A stretch of 64,000 nt of DNA from Gemmobacter nectariphilus (lineage in GTDB: Bacteria; Pseudomonadota; Alphaproteobacteria; Rhodobacterales; Rhodobacteraceae). The position numbers were made by a program, and so were the translations under genes. Positions 63,038 through 64,000 of the stretch are shown here, piece after piece. Positions within the stretch are counted from its first letter, which is position 1; each line of letters starts with the position of its first letter. The DNA is taken from contig DYMU01000007.1 in NCBI GenBank assembly GCA_020721445.1, positions 62,001-126,000 on the forward strand, written 5' to 3'. The notes below the pieces were generated by a model. It had not been told where the DNA came from. It saw nothing but the letters and a program-made list of their open reading frames with translations, and did not search any database.

Positions 63038-64000
63038 TCAGGTGAAGGTGTTCCACAGGTTCTCCAGCCGCTCTTGCCGCCCCGATTTTGGCTGCGGTTC
63101 CAACCCTTCGGCGGTCACACGCGCCGCCGCCGCGTCCAGCCCGCCCGACAGCATCGCCTGCGCGGCGGGGGTATCCCACCCGGCATAGCGCGTGCGGCGG
63201 TTGGCCTCCAGCTTGTCCGACTCCAGCATCGCGGCGGCGCATTTCAGTGCCCGCGCGCAGGTGTCCATGCCGCCGACATGGGCAAGGATCAGGTCTGCCG
63301 GGTCAAGCGACTGCCGCCGCACCTTGGCGTCAAAATTGGTGCCGCCCGTGGTGTATCCACCCGCCCGCAGGATCTCGTAGAACGCCAAGGCTTTTTCGGC
63401 ATGGTTGTTCGGGAATTGGTCGGTGTCCCAGCCCGATTGGTAATCGTTGCGGTTGATGTCGATCGACCCGAAGATCCCCAAGGCCGAGGCCAATGCGATT
63501 TCATGTTCGAACGTATGGCCCGCCAGAATGGCGTGGCCCTGTTCGATATTGGTCTGCACCTCACGCTCCAGCCCGAACTCTTTCAGAAAGCCATAAACCG
63601 TAGCAACATCGTAGTCATACTGGTGCTTGCTGGGTTCCTGTGGCTTGGGTTCAACCAGAATGCGGCCCTTGAAGCCGATCTTGTGCTTGTATTCGACCAC
63701 CTGCTGCAAGAACCGCCCGGCATGGGCGCGTTCGGCCCCAAGATCGGTGTTCAGTAGCGTCTCATAGCCTTCACGCCCGCCCCACAGCACATAGTTCTGA
63801 CCGCCCAAACGGTGGGTGGCGTCCATGTTTGCCTTCACCGTCGCCGCCGCAAAGGCATAGACATCGGGGTCTGGGTTGGTTGCGGCCCCGCTCATCCAGC
63901 GCCGATGGCTGGTCATGTTGGCGGTGCCCCACAACAACTGCGTCTTGTGGCTTGCCTGCTTCTCGGCAAGGTAATCCACCATCTCGTCTAGGTTGCGCTT
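63038..64000 (-). CDS. xylA: Xylose isomerase, N-terminus beyond window edge
   Basis: The last 320 codons are in the window; the frame is still open at base 64000. TIM-barrel metalloenzyme interconverting D-xylose and D-xylulose. Features: [25 protein letters not shown] (catalytic His region), [49 protein letters not shown] and SIDINRND (metal ligands). The C-terminus LENLWNTF is typical of the long class II enzymes. Transcription is towards the haloperoxidase-like gene. Confidence 0.95.
   Translation of the reverse strand, partial: KRNLDEMVDYLAEKQASHKTQLLWGTANMTSHRRWMSGAATNPDPDVYAFAAATVKANMDATHRLGGQNYVLWGGREGYETLLNTDLGAERAHAGRFLQQVVEYKHKIGFKGRILVEPKPQEPSKHQYDYDVATVYGFLKEFGLEREVQTNIEQGHAILAGHTFEHEIALASALGIFGSIDINRNDYQSGWDTDQFPNNHAEKALAFYEILRAGGYTTGGTNFDAKVRRQSLDPADLILAHVGGMDTCARALKCAAAMLESDKLEANRRTRYAGWDTPAAQAMLSGGLDAAAARVTAEGLEPQPKSGRQERLENLWNTFT

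Overview
The window comes from a high-GC alphaproteobacterium of the Rhodobacterales (Rhodobacter/Paracoccus relatives). The main evidence is a divergent rpoE-chrR locus of the Rhodobacter sphaeroides singlet-oxygen type with its usual partner operon, a VPLPA-CTERM protein, EcfG-type general stress promoters, the alphaproteobacterial-style flagellar order motB-flgE-flgK-flgL-flgI, and many small DUF families typical of this group. No rRNA, tRNA, CRISPR array or complete prophage was seen. Both window edges cut genes (a TctC-type binding protein on the left, xylose isomerase on the right).

Layout. 1-2.9 kb: tripartite tricarboxylate transporter tctC'-tctB-tctA. 2.9-5.4 kb: an acyl-CoA synthetase and a ketopantoate-reductase-like gene facing it. 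5.6-7.3 kb: ribbon-helix-helix regulator plus PHB-depolymerase-like esterase, with a strong palindrome at the regulator start. 7.6-11.5 kb: a general-stress cluster (soluble/membrane protein, holin-like protein, DUF3618 protein; divergent HWE histidine kinase; small membrane protein) with three GGAAC-N16-(C/T)GTT promoters. 11.7-13.4 kb: an nhaC remnant broken by an in-frame amber codon, then a DUF4010 membrane protein. 13.7-21.2 kb: a tightly coupled seven-gene operon of unknown function (long coiled coil, unknown protein, AAA+ ATPase, lipoprotein, DUF6638-like protein, two membrane proteins). It is interrupted by a DUF559 endonuclease-like cassette bracketed by palindromic repeats and a duplicated gene start. 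21.4-26.8 kb: aldehyde dehydrogenase, 1-Cys peroxiredoxin, DUF2157-like membrane protein, L,D-transpeptidase, spondin/VPLPA-CTERM protein.

27-36.9 kb holds RNA and translation housekeeping genes: pnp, rpsO, truB, rbfA and an rsmB-family methyltransferase. Interspersed are an RTX protein, DUF1643, a phosphodiester glycosidase, dapB, a small secreted protein and an SdhAF4-like gene. 37-43.1 kb is the RpoE/ChrR singlet-oxygen locus: a flavoprotein (UfaD-like), DUF1365 (UfaO-like), MFS, DUF3833 and SDR operon divergent from rpoE-chrR, with a matching TGATCC-N18-TA promoter on each side. 43.2-46.5 kb is a four-gene (glyco)lipid operon: LpxH-like phosphoesterase, ceramide-glucosyltransferase-like enzyme, DedA, GT2.

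46.6-52.2 kb: AbrB-family membrane protein divergent from a LysR regulator, OmpA-family protein, GNAT, CinA-type MoCF-domain protein, and a methionine aminopeptidase. 52.3-58.1 kb: flagellar genes flgI, flgL, flgK, flgE, motB with a candidate CtrA box. 58.2-64 kb: aldo/keto reductase, YihY-family membrane protein, CRTAC1/ASPIC protein paired with a vanadium-haloperoxidase-like enzyme, and xylA. The most original items are the AAA+/coiled-coil operon, the DUF559 repeat cassette inside it, and the cluster of stress promoters at 9.4-11 kb.
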